Source: Montifringilla adamsi
Lineage: Eukaryota > Chordata > Aves > Passeriformes > Passeridae
Length of the DNA stretch: 64,000 nucleotides
Assembly (NCBI GenBank): GCA_017590115.1
Contig: JAGGNK010003335.1
Span: 3,038,001 to 3,102,000, forward strand
Direction of reading: 5' to 3'
The translations under genes and the position numbers were made by a program. Shown here in pieces: positions 38,840-50,409 of this stretch. How positions within the stretch are numbered: position 1 is the stretch's first letter; each line of letters begins with the position of its first letter. Under the pieces are notes generated by a model. That model did not search any database. It was not told the DNA's origin and worked only from the letters and a program-made list of their open reading frames with translations.

Positions 38840-41640
38840 GAAGAGAAAGAAAGCCAAGAGAAACTCCTGCTTCTTCAAAATCTGTGAAATTTGTTGAAGT
38901 TACCACTTCCTGAACAAAGATGGGATCTGGGTTCCTCTAGAAGCAGAAAGATCTCTCCAATCAAACCCAGGTGCAGGTCACCCTGGCAGCACACTACATG
39001 CATTTACCCCTCAGCTCCATGTGCTGAGCCTGGAGCCAGATGCAGCAGCTGTGAGGCTGCAGTGCCTTGCACAGGTCTGGATTTGTCATTAGAGTCATTT
39101 CCAGAATTATGATCTGCACAAGGATGTGTTGGCCTGCACAGGGGACAAGATAAATACAGTGACATTTTGTACAAGAGGTGACTGTGCTCAAGGAGGGGGA
39201 CAGATGCGTCGTCACAGTGCTTCCAGCCCTGCTAATAACCCCTGCCATGGCTAAGCCTGGCTGTTTGCTGGTTTCTCTACACCCACAGCACAGTTAAAGT
39301 GCAGGCTGGATAATGTACATGCCTCTGAACAGTTTCTGTTTTACCAATGATTATTTGTAAAACCAATGGATGAAGCCTTTCTGCCACAGACACCATCTGA
39401 TCCCTGTGACATCTGATTTCATATGGCTGGAATCAATCATTTATGTGCCCTTATCACGTATCATTTTCTTTCCTGCCTTCCCCCACTGAAGTTAAACCCT
39501 GACCTCTTTTCAAACAGCTGCAACATTTTCATTTGGTGCCATGAGCAATCTCAGAGCTATTGCCACTGTTTGAAGATAGCAGCATTACTCATTACCTCTC
39601 TTCATGTTCAACATTGAAATGTATTTTTGGACACTCAACAACTTATTGTTTAAATTAATCATGGACAGATATACTGACATCCATTTTTTCCCTTTGTTTC
39701 ACTGAGCTGAACTTCCTTTGATTCATGTGCTAATGGAAACAAATGATATAATCCACAATGAATAATTTTGCTCTGCTTGAGATGTGCAAGCAATAATAAA
39801 AAAGTAAACACAAGTTATCAGAATTCCTTGTAAATGCTACAACTGCTTTCTTTGTAATGACAACAGATATTTATCTGCTGCCTACTTTTCATTTATATGC
39901 AACATAATGAAGCAAGTGAAAGCGCGCTTCCTTTCAAAAAAAATTTCCAGGATTAACAATTCATACCAAACCATGGATGGTGATTTCCACTGTGTATCAG
40001 CACTGTCTGTCAGCAGGTTAAATAAACTTCGTTTAAAATTCTTCTCTGCCTGTCACTTACACTTGCATGATGCAGATTTTGCAGTAGAAGGATTTTCAGA
40101 GTCATGTTTATCCATATATGACTGAGACCTAATCTATATCTAATTTTATACCTAGAATGAGGTAGGAAAGGGCTTTTCTAGGGTAATAATATATACAAGA
40201 GTTTTTATATTACACTAGAAACAATATTAAAAAACAAAGCTCAGAGAAGCCAGAGCCTGTTACAGTAATACAACTTCCTCAGTTCAGGGTGAGCATACAA
40301 AGGGGATATTGGCTGCAACAAACACGATCCTACCAACAGTTCCCATTCCTGTCAAGGCCCATACTACAGAACTCTTCAAAAATAGCAACTATAATGAACC
40401 TTAATGTCTTATGGCAACAAATATGGCTGATGTGATGTTAACCCTCCTAACATCATATCAGCATTTGTACAGGGGGGCACGGAGGTATCCAAATTTGATA
40501 AGCATTGAAGGCTGTTGAAGAATGTGCTGTGCCCTGGAATTCAAGCATGATTTAAACACATGCTGGTGCATCAGGCCCCTCTCTCTTACTCTGCAGTACA
40601 ACAAAGGTGAATAACTGCAGGCAAATAGCAAGAGGCACATGGGGATAACAATTTTTTGAATCACTGCAGCTATATTTTTCATAGTTCACTCATTTTCACC
40701 CAAAGATCTGGTTTTTAAAGCAGCACTGCCAGGAGAGCTTGGACAACTTCCTAAGCTGTGCCCTTAGACACAGAGACCAGCCTGGTGACTTTGTTTCCCC
40801 AGATCACACTTCATCTTCCCATCTTTCCAAACTCCCCAAGCCCAGCTTCCACACTGCTGCCAGAAATACCTGCTCACAATTGCTATTTCATGGAAGAAAC
40901 TGGTTTTTGCCACGTTTTTGCTGTCTAATTCATTGCACTATTCAAATTCAAAGTGCACATGATCATGGACAGTGAAAAAATGCTATCTAATGTTTGGCCA
41001 AAGAATTCCTCTTCCTACCTCTCTCTCAATTTTTATTTTTTAATAACAAACCATTCTTCATATTTAAATGAACCAGATTGCTACCTCAAATCAAACAAAA
41101 ACACTCAAGTAATAATTATAAATTAATGAGTCTAAACCAAGAGCTTGGAAAAGAAGAATTAAGTGGTAGAAAAATGTTCTTGAGTAGTAAGATATGCTCT
41201 ACTTATTCCAATCAAAATGCTTCATAAATCTGTTTAATATTCACAGGAAAGCAGACAGAAATAAAACTAAGTGTTTTGGTCTGAGCGTGTATAAAGGGAA
41301 GAAAACATGCTGCTGAGAAAAGGGGAATAAACAAAAAGTAATCTATGTCAACTAACAAAAACTGATTTATATTCCCAGTCTGAGAAAACGATCAGAAAGA
41401 AACCAAAATAAGATTGTTTGACCTATGCACCAGTCATAGCATATGCTTTAAAGAGGGGAAAAATAATAAAAATGAATGCAATGTATCCCTTATTACCTTC
41501 CATTGCTTTGATATGTCCAGAGAGAAGATGTATGAGATACATTTCTGAGGCTGAATTTCTCACAAAGTTTGACAAATTAAACAATCAATGAAATATAAGA
41601 TTTCCACGATCTCAGGTAGAATTCTCCATAAGTGATATAT
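38840..41640. other. Non-coding DNA
   Basis: Mixed AT-rich sequence with short frames only. No repeat family recognised. Confidence 0.6.
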
Positions 41641-41896
41641 TGTTCTCATTAGAGTTTTAAAAACAGTTTTATGTACAAAAATAGATGCTTAAGAAGAGGA
41701 AAGAAAACAAAAAATGTTACATAGTGGATTTTTTTCCCTCTGCCTATGAAGTGAAGTAATAAACCTTTCCCAAGTTTCCTATACATTTTGTTGAGTTCTG
41801 AGGGAACAACCTTCAGGAAGACATTCTTGCAGTTGTATTTTCTCCAACATGGTCCAGAGTGATATGTGATATTCTTAGAGATTAGAATCAAGAATA

Positions 41897-42194
41897 TTAG
41901 CTTCCACATTTAACATTTTTGTTTTGCATATGATAGTATTTTTCCAACTTCTTCCATAGGTCTGGATTTAACAATGAAGCAAAAACACCCAAAAAAGCCT
42001 CCATTAATTTCAGTTCCTGCAGTCTGGGGTTTAGCTGACTTGTTTTTGGAGGGGATATGATTATCTGTTCTGGAGAACCTGACCTGTTTTTTAGGCTGAT
42101 TCTACAATCCCTCAGCATGTGTGAAAAGTCATTGCAACCATCTTTGTTAGGTGGTGCAGGAAACCAGGAAAATTGCTTCAAGGAAAATGTGTTC
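41897..42194 (-). CDS. Candidate terminal exon, unknown protein
   Basis: Not recognised. On the minus strand a pyrimidine tract is followed by an AG acceptor (exon from 42194), then about 98 open codons to a TAA at 41897-41899. The composition is protein-like: an aromatic/Pro start (Phe-Ser-Trp-Phe-Pro-Ala-Pro-Pro), a Ser/Lys-rich centre, and a predicted amphipathic helical end with Leu-Lys-Leu-Met-Glu-Ala-Phe-Leu and Leu-Trp-Lys-Lys-Leu-Glu-Lys-Tyr-Tyr. A second minus frame (41649-41909) starts inside its end and stays open for 86 codons. A single-base difference could join them, but nothing requires it. The AG lies about 17 bases beyond the end of the pyrimidine tract, which is only fair. 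No neighbouring exon was found. Confidence 0.2.
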
Positions 42195-42490
42195 CTAATT
42201 TCATTAAATTAGAATGAAAGAAATGAAAAAAAGAATCTGCCCATTAAATCCCCAATGAGAACTGTTTGTACAGAGTAACAGCATGGTTATTCCTTGTTAC
42301 AGAAATACAATTCATGTCAATTGGACCTACATTTCCCAGCAATAATCAGAATGCAGACCTTCAGTCACCTATTGCTCCAGTAAACTATGTCAAGTTCTCT
42401 TCCAGACTCTTAGAAGATTACAGATAAAAAGTTTGACTTGAAGACAAGCACAAAAAATATGCATTTCAATCAGAAGACCCCCAAACCAAA

Positions 42491-42587
42491 TTTGTTTGTG
42501 GTTTGTTTTTAGGGGGTTTTTTTGTTGTTGTTGTTGGTTTGTTTTGTTTTGTTTTGTTTTGTTTGTTTTTTGGGGGTTTTTTTTTTG
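42491..42587 (+). repeat. 97-bp T/G-only tract with (TTTTG)n core
   Basis: Apart from one A at 42511, the plus strand is only T and G for 97 bases. It contains G5 runs, (TTG)4 and about five TTTTG units. Its first 19 bases are the reverse complement of a 19-mer in the A/C tract near 13.04 kb, so both may come from one kind of source sequence. Confidence 0.95.
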
Positions 42588-42599
42588 ATTTTGGAAGAA

Positions 42600-43185
42600 C
42601 ATGTTACACTTGTACCACATTTAGAGTTTCAGCTTTCACTGTGATATAAAGGCCAAAAATGGCTAAACAGTGAACAACATTGATCTTTCTCTCCTACCAT
42701 TCATCAAGGAAAAAAAAAAATTCAGGTATTGCAGATTACAATAAAAGAATGTTTCATTGTCTCTTTGATGTGGTTTGTAGAAGATAGGTTTTTTTTCTAG
42801 TGGCCAAGCAAGAACTTTGAATTCAAGAGAGAGAACAACACTGAAACATTCCCAATAAATCAACAAATTGAATGTTTTAGTACCCCATTACCATAAAGTG
42901 AATAATTGTTTGATTTGTGTTTGTTCTCCTGCTTAACCTAAAAAACCATAAGGCCACAAATCATCAGAGGTACTTAGAAAGTGAAACATTTTTCTTTAAT
43001 TTGCAAATGTGTGGGGCTTTTTATTAATATATAATACAAGGTTGTATTTTATTAAGTTCATTGCAATTTTACTTTTGATTGCACCTAATTGTATGCCAAC
43101 ACAAAATATCATTCTGACATGAAAATTCAAAGTAGTTAAATTATGTCCAAATAAAATATTTTTATTTAAATTCACCCTCCCCACT
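42600..43185. other. Non-coding AT-rich DNA
   Basis: No gene seen. Short frames only. Confidence 0.6.
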
Positions 43186-43189
43186 TTGC

Positions 43190-43226
43190 TTTATTTTCTT
43201 TTTTCTTTTTCTTTTTTTTTTTTTTT
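43190..43226 (+). repeat. T-rich pyrimidine tract
   Basis: T runs broken by single C residues, with a terminal uninterrupted T run. A splice-acceptor role would need an AG soon after it; the first AG is a few bases on, but no open exon follows. Confidence 0.9.
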
Positions 43227-43807
43227 AATAGAAAGCAATGTGCTATTGCTGAATTATATTAGTTTTGGAAAAAATACTTTTCTTTGGAATTTGTATTGAG
43301 TTATATATCTGAGACATTTGTAGATTTCTGTGAATACTAGAATCCCAAACACATATAAACTGTTGTGTCACTTCATACACAATAGTAATTGTATGAAGTA
43401 ATGATAATCTGCAGGTGTTTATGTTTTGATTTCAGCCACTCTGTGAATCTTGAGTTTCCTCTAATTGAGTGGATTCATTTATAACTGCCCACTTTACCTA
43501 ACATTAACCTTTCCATCTTTGTTCTCTAACAGCAGAACTGTCCCCTGTGACTGACCATAGAGAGATAATATTAACAAGGAAGGCTTCAAATCAAAGTCCT
43601 TATTACTGAGGACAGTAAAGTTTGGGAAAATTTGCTGCAGTTTAATACTGGACATATTCAGCCTTTCGGAAAGACTTGCCAAACCAAAAGCAAAAGGTGA
43701 TGGGTGTGCCCAAGCCGGGGAGGCAAGCCTGTGTGAAGCAAGAGGCAGCATTCACAAACTGTCCAAGTGAAGAAAAATGAGCAATACATTCTGGCCACTG
43801 GAACAGG

Positions 43808-43858
43808 AAAAACCCACCACAAAGCAAACAAACAAAAAAAAAAACCAACCAAAAACCC
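43808..43858 (+). repeat. A/C-rich low-complexity tract
   Basis: Only A and C on the plus strand except a G at 43824, including an A11 run. Same class as the tracts near 13.0 and 45.7 kb. Confidence 0.9.
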
Positions 43859-43869
43859 AGAGAGAACTT

Positions 43870-45700
43870 TCTCTAAGGGGAGTGAAAAGAAAACATTGGA
43901 AAGGTCAGTATCATTATGGGATCACTGAGTCCTTTTTAAGGCACAGTGGAGCTTGCACAGTCTGCATGGCCCTACCCCAAAATCCTAAAAGTTTACAGAG
44001 CTCTAAAGCCCAAGACACAGATTAATAGCTATAAAAGGTAGGAAGGTCCACTAAAAGAGGCTCAGCAAAGCCCTGAACCACCTGCTGCTGGGAGCTACAG
44101 CTGCTGTGGGGTAGCTCTGCCATGGACTGCTGCTCCCCTCACCTTCCAGAGCAGCACCAGAGAGAAAAACTGGAGATCTTATCACTAAAATAGTCATAAC
44201 TGCAACAGATACTAAAATTATTTTTTCTACAATTTCTGTCCTCATTTGTTTTCTTTTACTACACAATTTTCCTTTAAGATTAAGTGTTTTGTGACCTGAA
44301 TTAATGTTTTCAGTAAGGGATGTGAAGAGAAATTTGGATGTCTCAGTTCTAATGCAATCACCTATCAGCAAACAATTTTATAAGCTATTTTTCAGGGAAC
44401 CTTTAATTCTATAGCTTAGACCTGACCAAGTTTATTAATGACTGTAATTATGCAGATTATAGGTGCAATACCCAAACATATAAGCAGGAGCATTTTACAG
44501 TTACAGCCAAATACAAGTCTCCCATTCAAAATCCTGTTCCCTGTTATTCCGTACATCTCAGCATTCAGCTCTTCTCACTCTGTGAGAAGAGTTCATTCAT
44601 CTAATGCATGATCAGATCCTGTGAGAGCAATATTGATAGACATTCTCTTTGGCTGTCTAATGACACTTGCATAACTGGAGACACAGAAATTTAAGTGAGG
44701 AAGAAAGAATGACTGTCTTCAACTCACTGTTTGCCTTGCACTTTCTAGGGTGTGAGGTGCTCAGTTCTGTTTGGTTTTGGTAGAATCTGCCCAAGTGATG
44801 CACAGTTTACAGCACAGCTGCTCTTCTTCTGGATCAGCTGATTCCAGCAGAGAAACCGTCTGGTTTTGGCTTCACAGATTAGTACTGACTAAGGTGCCCT
44901 AACAGTATTAATTTCTGTATTTTTAAATAATTTTATTCTGCATTTACTCCTAAGTCTCAATTTCAGACATTTTACTGTGATTCCTTTGTAAAGCTGCTTA
45001 TATCTGTTACATGAGGAGTATTAGAACTATGAAAAACTCAATTAGTCATCTTACATCAACTTTTAAACACACTCCAGTCTGGTTCACCTTTTTCCCCCTT
45101 TGTTTTTCTCTGGTAAATCCTAATCAGAAAAAGGCCATCACTAAGGTCTAGAGAGAATATCAGAGTGACAGTGTGACTCAAGGAGGTACCTCCACTGAAG
45201 ATATCTCCCACATACTAAATCAGCACTAATTCATTCTTTCATCACTCTGAGTTGATGACTATTCTCTTAAGAATTTGAATGCTACTGTCAAGTAAATAAT
45301 TATAAAAGGGCAGCTATATTTAGAATATCACAAATGTATATCTTCAGAGCTAAGGCTCTGCATTTTACACCATATCAGTAGCATTCTCCTGCATGTTACA
45401 GGCAAATACCACACAGAAAAGTGTAAAATTGTGAAACCATGTCTAGGCTCCCTATAATTTTACAAGTAAAATTTAATGATTCCGTTTTCTGAGATTACTA
45501 TATTTAACATTTGTGGCTTATAGCATTCATATTAGGTATTCACAGAAAAAAGAAAATCACTTTAATATACCTAAAATGAAGGGCTGACTTCTATTTGGTG
45601 CTTTCAAGGGGGGGAAAGTACAGAACACTTGTGAGAGGGGCAGATATTCTGATACATGCAACAGCTGCTTATCTGAAATGTAGAGGCTGAGTAATTGTGC
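43870..45700. other. Non-coding DNA
   Basis: A 106-codon minus frame (44051-44371) includes a hydrophobic stretch but has no splice or family support. Nothing else was seen. Confidence 0.55.
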
Positions 45701-45701
45701 T

Positions 45702-45732
45702 ACAAAAAAAAACCCAACAACACAAACCAAAC
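45702..45732 (+). repeat. A/C-only low-complexity tract
   Basis: Thirty-one bases of only A and C on the plus strand (A9 then CCC and CAA/CCAA units). Confidence 0.9.
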
Positions 45733-45739
45733 TACTTCA

Positions 45740-48700
45740 AGAAGGAAAACACCCATTCTCTGAAAAGTATGAAAAGAACAAAAGTACAATTCCTTGTATA
45801 AGGTGGATTTTCTGCTCTCTTTCTATTTGAGATAATTTCTGTAATAGAATGATGTTTCTGTGCATGTCACACAAACACCCCAGAGTTATTGCTCAAATGA
45901 TCTCCTCAGAGATATTTGAATGTTGTCTACTTCTCCACTCAATTGCAGTTCTGATGTTCCACACTGTTACCCCACTTGGATTCCATTAACACCTAATTTA
46001 CAAGCATAAACCATGTAAATGGTTGGAGCAGATGCAGAAAAATAATTATAATTTGGGCTGAAGTCTTCATTTTCCAACCTAACTCAGTAACAATAAAATT
46101 CTCTCTCTAAAGAGTAGACAGGAAGACTTAGGCACAAACCCAACTAAATAAATAGTTACAGCCCTGGGCATTTAATTTCTGGAAGCAGCCCATGAATGGA
46201 AGAGCAATGTCCCAAATTATGAGACAAGCAATACAGGGCACTGTTCTCTAGATAAGGATTACAATGGTAAAATAATTATGGAATAGTATCTCCAATTAAA
46301 TTTTTACTCATAGCTTTACACAACACTTGGTTCCAAGGTAAGTTTCCTGTGTACTAAAGAAATTTTCCACTAGGCCCTACTTCAGCCTACAGATCGAGAA
46401 GCTCTCTTTTTGAGCTGATTTTGTGCAAGAATTTAAGATCACTTATCTCATAAAGCCCAGCACAAAGCACAGAGAGTTCTGCTGATGGCACCTGGGAAGA
46501 AAAGGACAGTGTAACCTCCCAAGAGCTCAGCCCTGATCTCTGGAATCACCCTCAAGCAGTTTCCAGAGGCAAACACTTGAGTGGTGGAACAAATGCTGTC
46601 TCATCTCTATTAACCTCCTTCTGGCAAGAAGCCTGAACTTTTGTAATCTGGAGTTGCACTGACATTTATCCACGCACTCCACATCTTCAGCACGTTCCTT
46701 TCCTTGCCTCTGTCGCGTTTTTTTCAGTGCACACCCAGCACTGCACTGGCCAAGTGCCAGAGTTCACTTTGTCAGGAGAAGAGCTCATGAGTTCCAGTCA
46801 GACGAGAGATGCTGCCAGCCTCACTCACAAACCATCTGAGCTCTGGGACAAATCAATAGCATGTGAAGGAAGGAAATGTTACAGTTATGCAAATGCTGCA
46901 AAAGAGCTGCTGCAGTCATAGTCCCTGCACCTGAAGTTTAACTGGGCTATGTTACTTGGGAGTTAATAACAATGGTCGTTGATGGTTAGTGAACATTGAT
47001 GATGTTCATTAAAAAGAACAGAACAAAATTATATTAGTAAAAATTTCCAAAAATTTTTAAAACATTAAATGCTTTTATTGAATTAAAAAACCCTTGTATA
47101 CTTGCACATTGTTTTAATGTATTAATTAATGTGTGGGACTACACTCAGCGTCCTGACATACCATTTTCAAAAAAATCCTGATAATCAGTACCAGGGTTCT
47201 TATTTGATGACAAAGAAAATACACTAAGAATCAAAAAAATTGCTACAAACCATCCCAAATCAATTCATGAACTTAGACAATAATGTCCTGCTTATGCTTA
47301 TTTCACAGACAGAAATGCTAAATTATTGTTTACATTACTTGTGATACACTATCTGTGTAATTTCAACAATAGTGACTTTTATCTATTTCCTAAATTGCAG
47401 GGAAAATTAAATATTCAATATTTTCTATTTCAGAAATATAATTGCTAACAGAAAAGACCTTGTACTGCATTTCATACTGCAGAAGGTCTTGAGGGGGATA
47501 TTTAAAACCCTCTGCATTTTTCAGAAGACCCTTTTTGAATTTTAAAAATCTCTCAGGCTAATTCAGGATAAGCAAAGTAAAACACTAAAAGAATAAAACA
47601 AAAGAGAGGATCTGGGTACCATCCATAAAAACATTTGCACACTGAAAGCTCAGAGTTTGCACCTGCAAAATCTCTTGTTCCAAGATAAACAGTATTTATA
47701 GGGCACTGTGTATGTCACTTGAAACCAGTTTAACCTTTCTAAGGAAACACAAAACTCATAATTCTAGCATTTACATGAGTGCTGACTACTTAGTGCTTTG
47801 AGCAGTTTAGAGAGAATATCACAGACCAATGAATTAAAGATGATCTCTTTCTTAATGAATTAAAGCTGTTCTCTTTTCTAAGAACAATATAAAAAATATT
47901 TTTGAAACAAAAAAATCCCTAAAAATTTGTCTTTTCCAGACCACCATTTTATTCCTATAACTTCTGGGCCATCTCCCAGTGACACTTTGAGATAACTGGC
48001 CAGCACTCAAGAAGATGTTGCCTGTGCCCCCAGCTCACAGGCAAAGCAGGATCCAGGAGTCTCTAAAAGCAGAGATTTATTATCCACACAGGGACCACAG
48101 AGCCTGCAAGGAATGGCAGCACTCAGCCTGACACCCTCGTGTGAACTGCTGCTCTCCATTTCGCTGACATACTCCATGTAACCCTGACATCATGGAGAGA
48201 AGTCAAAACAAGTGCAGCCAGCTTGGATAAAGAGAGAAAACAATCAGAGAATTCAAACGATGAACCTGAGCACCAATCACCATAAGTACATGAAATACTC
48301 CTGTAAGCAGCACACTTGAGCAGAAAAATAGAACTGTGGCACATCAGTTCTCTTCCATGACCCAGAGAACCCTGAACACAAAAGACAGAGAACTGAGTTG
48401 GGGCATGTGAAATTGAAAAGTTTTATTCAGAGATGGCCTTGAATCTCAAGCTTTCTGCAGCTCAGAAAAGTTAGATTGTCTCTATTTCTCTAATGGAATA
48501 TATTTTTTGCTACTTAGGCAAATCTTCTGTGCATGAAGGTGCCTGGTTGAAAATTCAACAAGTGCTAGAAGGGAGCTGTTGTCCTCATTGGTAGCAAAGT
48601 CAGTGTTTTGAATATTCACTATTTACAATTTAAAAAATTACAGTAGGAAAGAAAGACATTGACTGTTGGCTACCAACATGTTAGCATGTATTTTTCAGAA

Positions 48701-49060
48701 GATTTTATCCTAAATTAGAGTAATCACACACAAAATTAAATCTTGAAAACCTTTACAGAGAGTAAAAACTGTTTCCCAGATCTGTGTTTTCTTTAAACTG
48801 AATTTCATTTTGTATCAGCTCAAAAACATACAGCAACATAATACCATTTCATGGATCCTTAGACAGAGACTGTAATTATCCTTTATTGATTATATAATTT
48901 CTTTTAACTTCCTACTATATTTTCTCCTGCATTCATCTCTCTTCCTTAGTGACTTCTACAAATTTTTTTGAAACGTCCTTTTTGCTTTAGCTCCTGACAT
49001 TAGCTACCAGAAAAACTTATATTTCTGTAGGGGTTTAACATAGAATATTCTCTTGTTCAT
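45740..49060. other. Non-coding DNA, possible faint LTR or 3'-end remnant near 48.07 kb
   Basis: Mostly AT-rich and featureless. Read on the minus strand, about 48000-48120 has an AATAAA (48074-48079) followed by a TCTCTGC stretch. This resembles the polyadenylation region of an LTR or mRNA 3' end, but it is too weak to call. Confidence 0.45.
47828..47879. repeat. Imperfect 26-bp tandem repeat, two copies
   Basis: AATGAATTAAAG starts both units (47828 and 47854), followed by a TCTCTTT-type stretch in each. A few substitutions separate the copies. Confidence 0.8.
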
Positions 49061-49147
49061 GTCATCACTTATGTCGCTTGGAGGCATGTTTCTGTTGGGC
49101 TCAGATCCTTCTGCATGTCCCTAATGCTCCTGGGCACCTCGTGGATT

Positions 49148-49180
49148 CCAGGGAGCTGCCTGGCATGCAGAGCTCCCTGG
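49148..49180. repeat. Inverted repeat, perfect 10-bp arms
   Basis: CCAGGGAGCT (49148-49157) and AGCTCCCTGG (49171-49180) are exact reverse complements around a 13-base loop. It sits in a GC-richer patch (about 49080-49270) that may be an unrecognised repeat fragment. Confidence 0.85.
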
Positions 49181-49629
49181 TGCACCTGCTGAGGAGGGAA
49201 GGGGTGCCAGGAGGCTTGAACAGAACTAAACCAACTTGAGCCAACTAAACCTGGCAGTCCCCTGGGCAGCTGTGAGTGGTTTGGAAAGAGAGTCAAGCAG
49301 AGGAATGAGGGAGACCAGAGGGTGAAGGAATCTGATGGAGGGAAATTCAGTTAATTGCCTTTAGCTTTTATTTTCTTGGTTTTTTTCATTCAGCAAAAAA
49401 TTCATAAAGTCTGAATGAAGGACATTTCTTGCATGTCTTAGCTCTTCACTTCTGAACAGAAGGGATTGAATTCTCCTTCACTGACCACACACTGAGATCA
49501 GCAGGCTGTCCAATGTTTTGTTTAAAAACAAATAGAAATATTTCTGTACGATTTTGCATTCAAAGAATTTCATTCTTGACACTGCATTTGAATCCATCTT
49601 TATAAATTAAGATACTGTATTTAATTTGA

Positions 49630-50400
49630 CAGAATCATAGAATAATTTAGGTTGAAAGGGACCTTTTGCTCTGTTCTCTCAAGCAGATCAGATTGATCAG
49701 GCCATAGTCCAGTCAAGCTTTGAAAATCAGCAAGCTTGAAGACACTGCAATGCAGTTGAACAAATCTTCTGAATTTAACCACACTCATGAGGAAAACATT
49801 CTTACATCTAACCAGAATCATGTTGCAGCTTGCAACCATTGCCTCTCATGCTCTCACTGTAAGACTCCAAGGCTATAATTTCATATTCTCCCATCAAACA
49901 CTAAAGACACCATCAATATCTCCCCTTCCCCTCTTAAGAGTTCAGCCTTAAACTCAGCTCTTAGTCTCTCCTACGTGTGCTCCATCTCACATTAAAGAGA
50001 TTTAACATTACTGATCCCCTCATGACACTGGGGTCACTGGGCACACCTGGCCACCAGTCTTCTCATCACAGCCCTGTGAGCCCAGTCAGTTTTCCACCCA
50101 TCTTTTCCACGCACTTGAGCAGTCTGCACCTCTCTGAATCGACGGCGCTGGCTGTGGGATAACCATGCTGAAGCCCTGCTGCAGCCCAATTACCCAGCAG
50201 CTGCCACCAGGCTCTCTCCATGCCTTCCTTGTCCTAGGGAGCCCAAAGTAGATACAGCCCTCAAACTGGGATCTCAAAAGTGCAAAATAGAGGGGGAAGA
50301 TCACTCCTCTGAAGTTGCTGGCTGCACTCTTGGTAATGTGGCACAGTATGGGGTCGGCCTCCTCACTGCAATATCATCTCTGTTGTATTATATGATCTCA
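49630..50400 (-). mobile_element. Degenerate CR1 LINE 3' fragment
   Basis: CR1 is the dominant non-LTR retrotransposon of birds and other sauropsids. Its 3' end carries short ATTCTATG-type repeats. On the plus strand the copy opens with AGAATCATAGAAT (49631-49643) and GGTTGAAAGGGACC. Blocks in the expected order follow: a TCTAACCAGAATC block near 49807, CCATTGCCTCTCATGCTCTC near 49838, a decayed GAGCCCAAAGTAGATACAG block near 50239, and TTGCTGGCTGCACTCTTGG near 50316 leading into a GGCCTCCTCACTG block. The element therefore reads on the minus strand with its 3' end at 49630. It is truncated at its 5' side near 50400. Heavy substitution and internal loss leave no usable reverse-transcriptase frame. 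It is an old, dead insertion. Order and orientation are secure; the subfamily is not. Confidence 0.88.
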
Positions 50401-50409
50401 CACAGCCTT

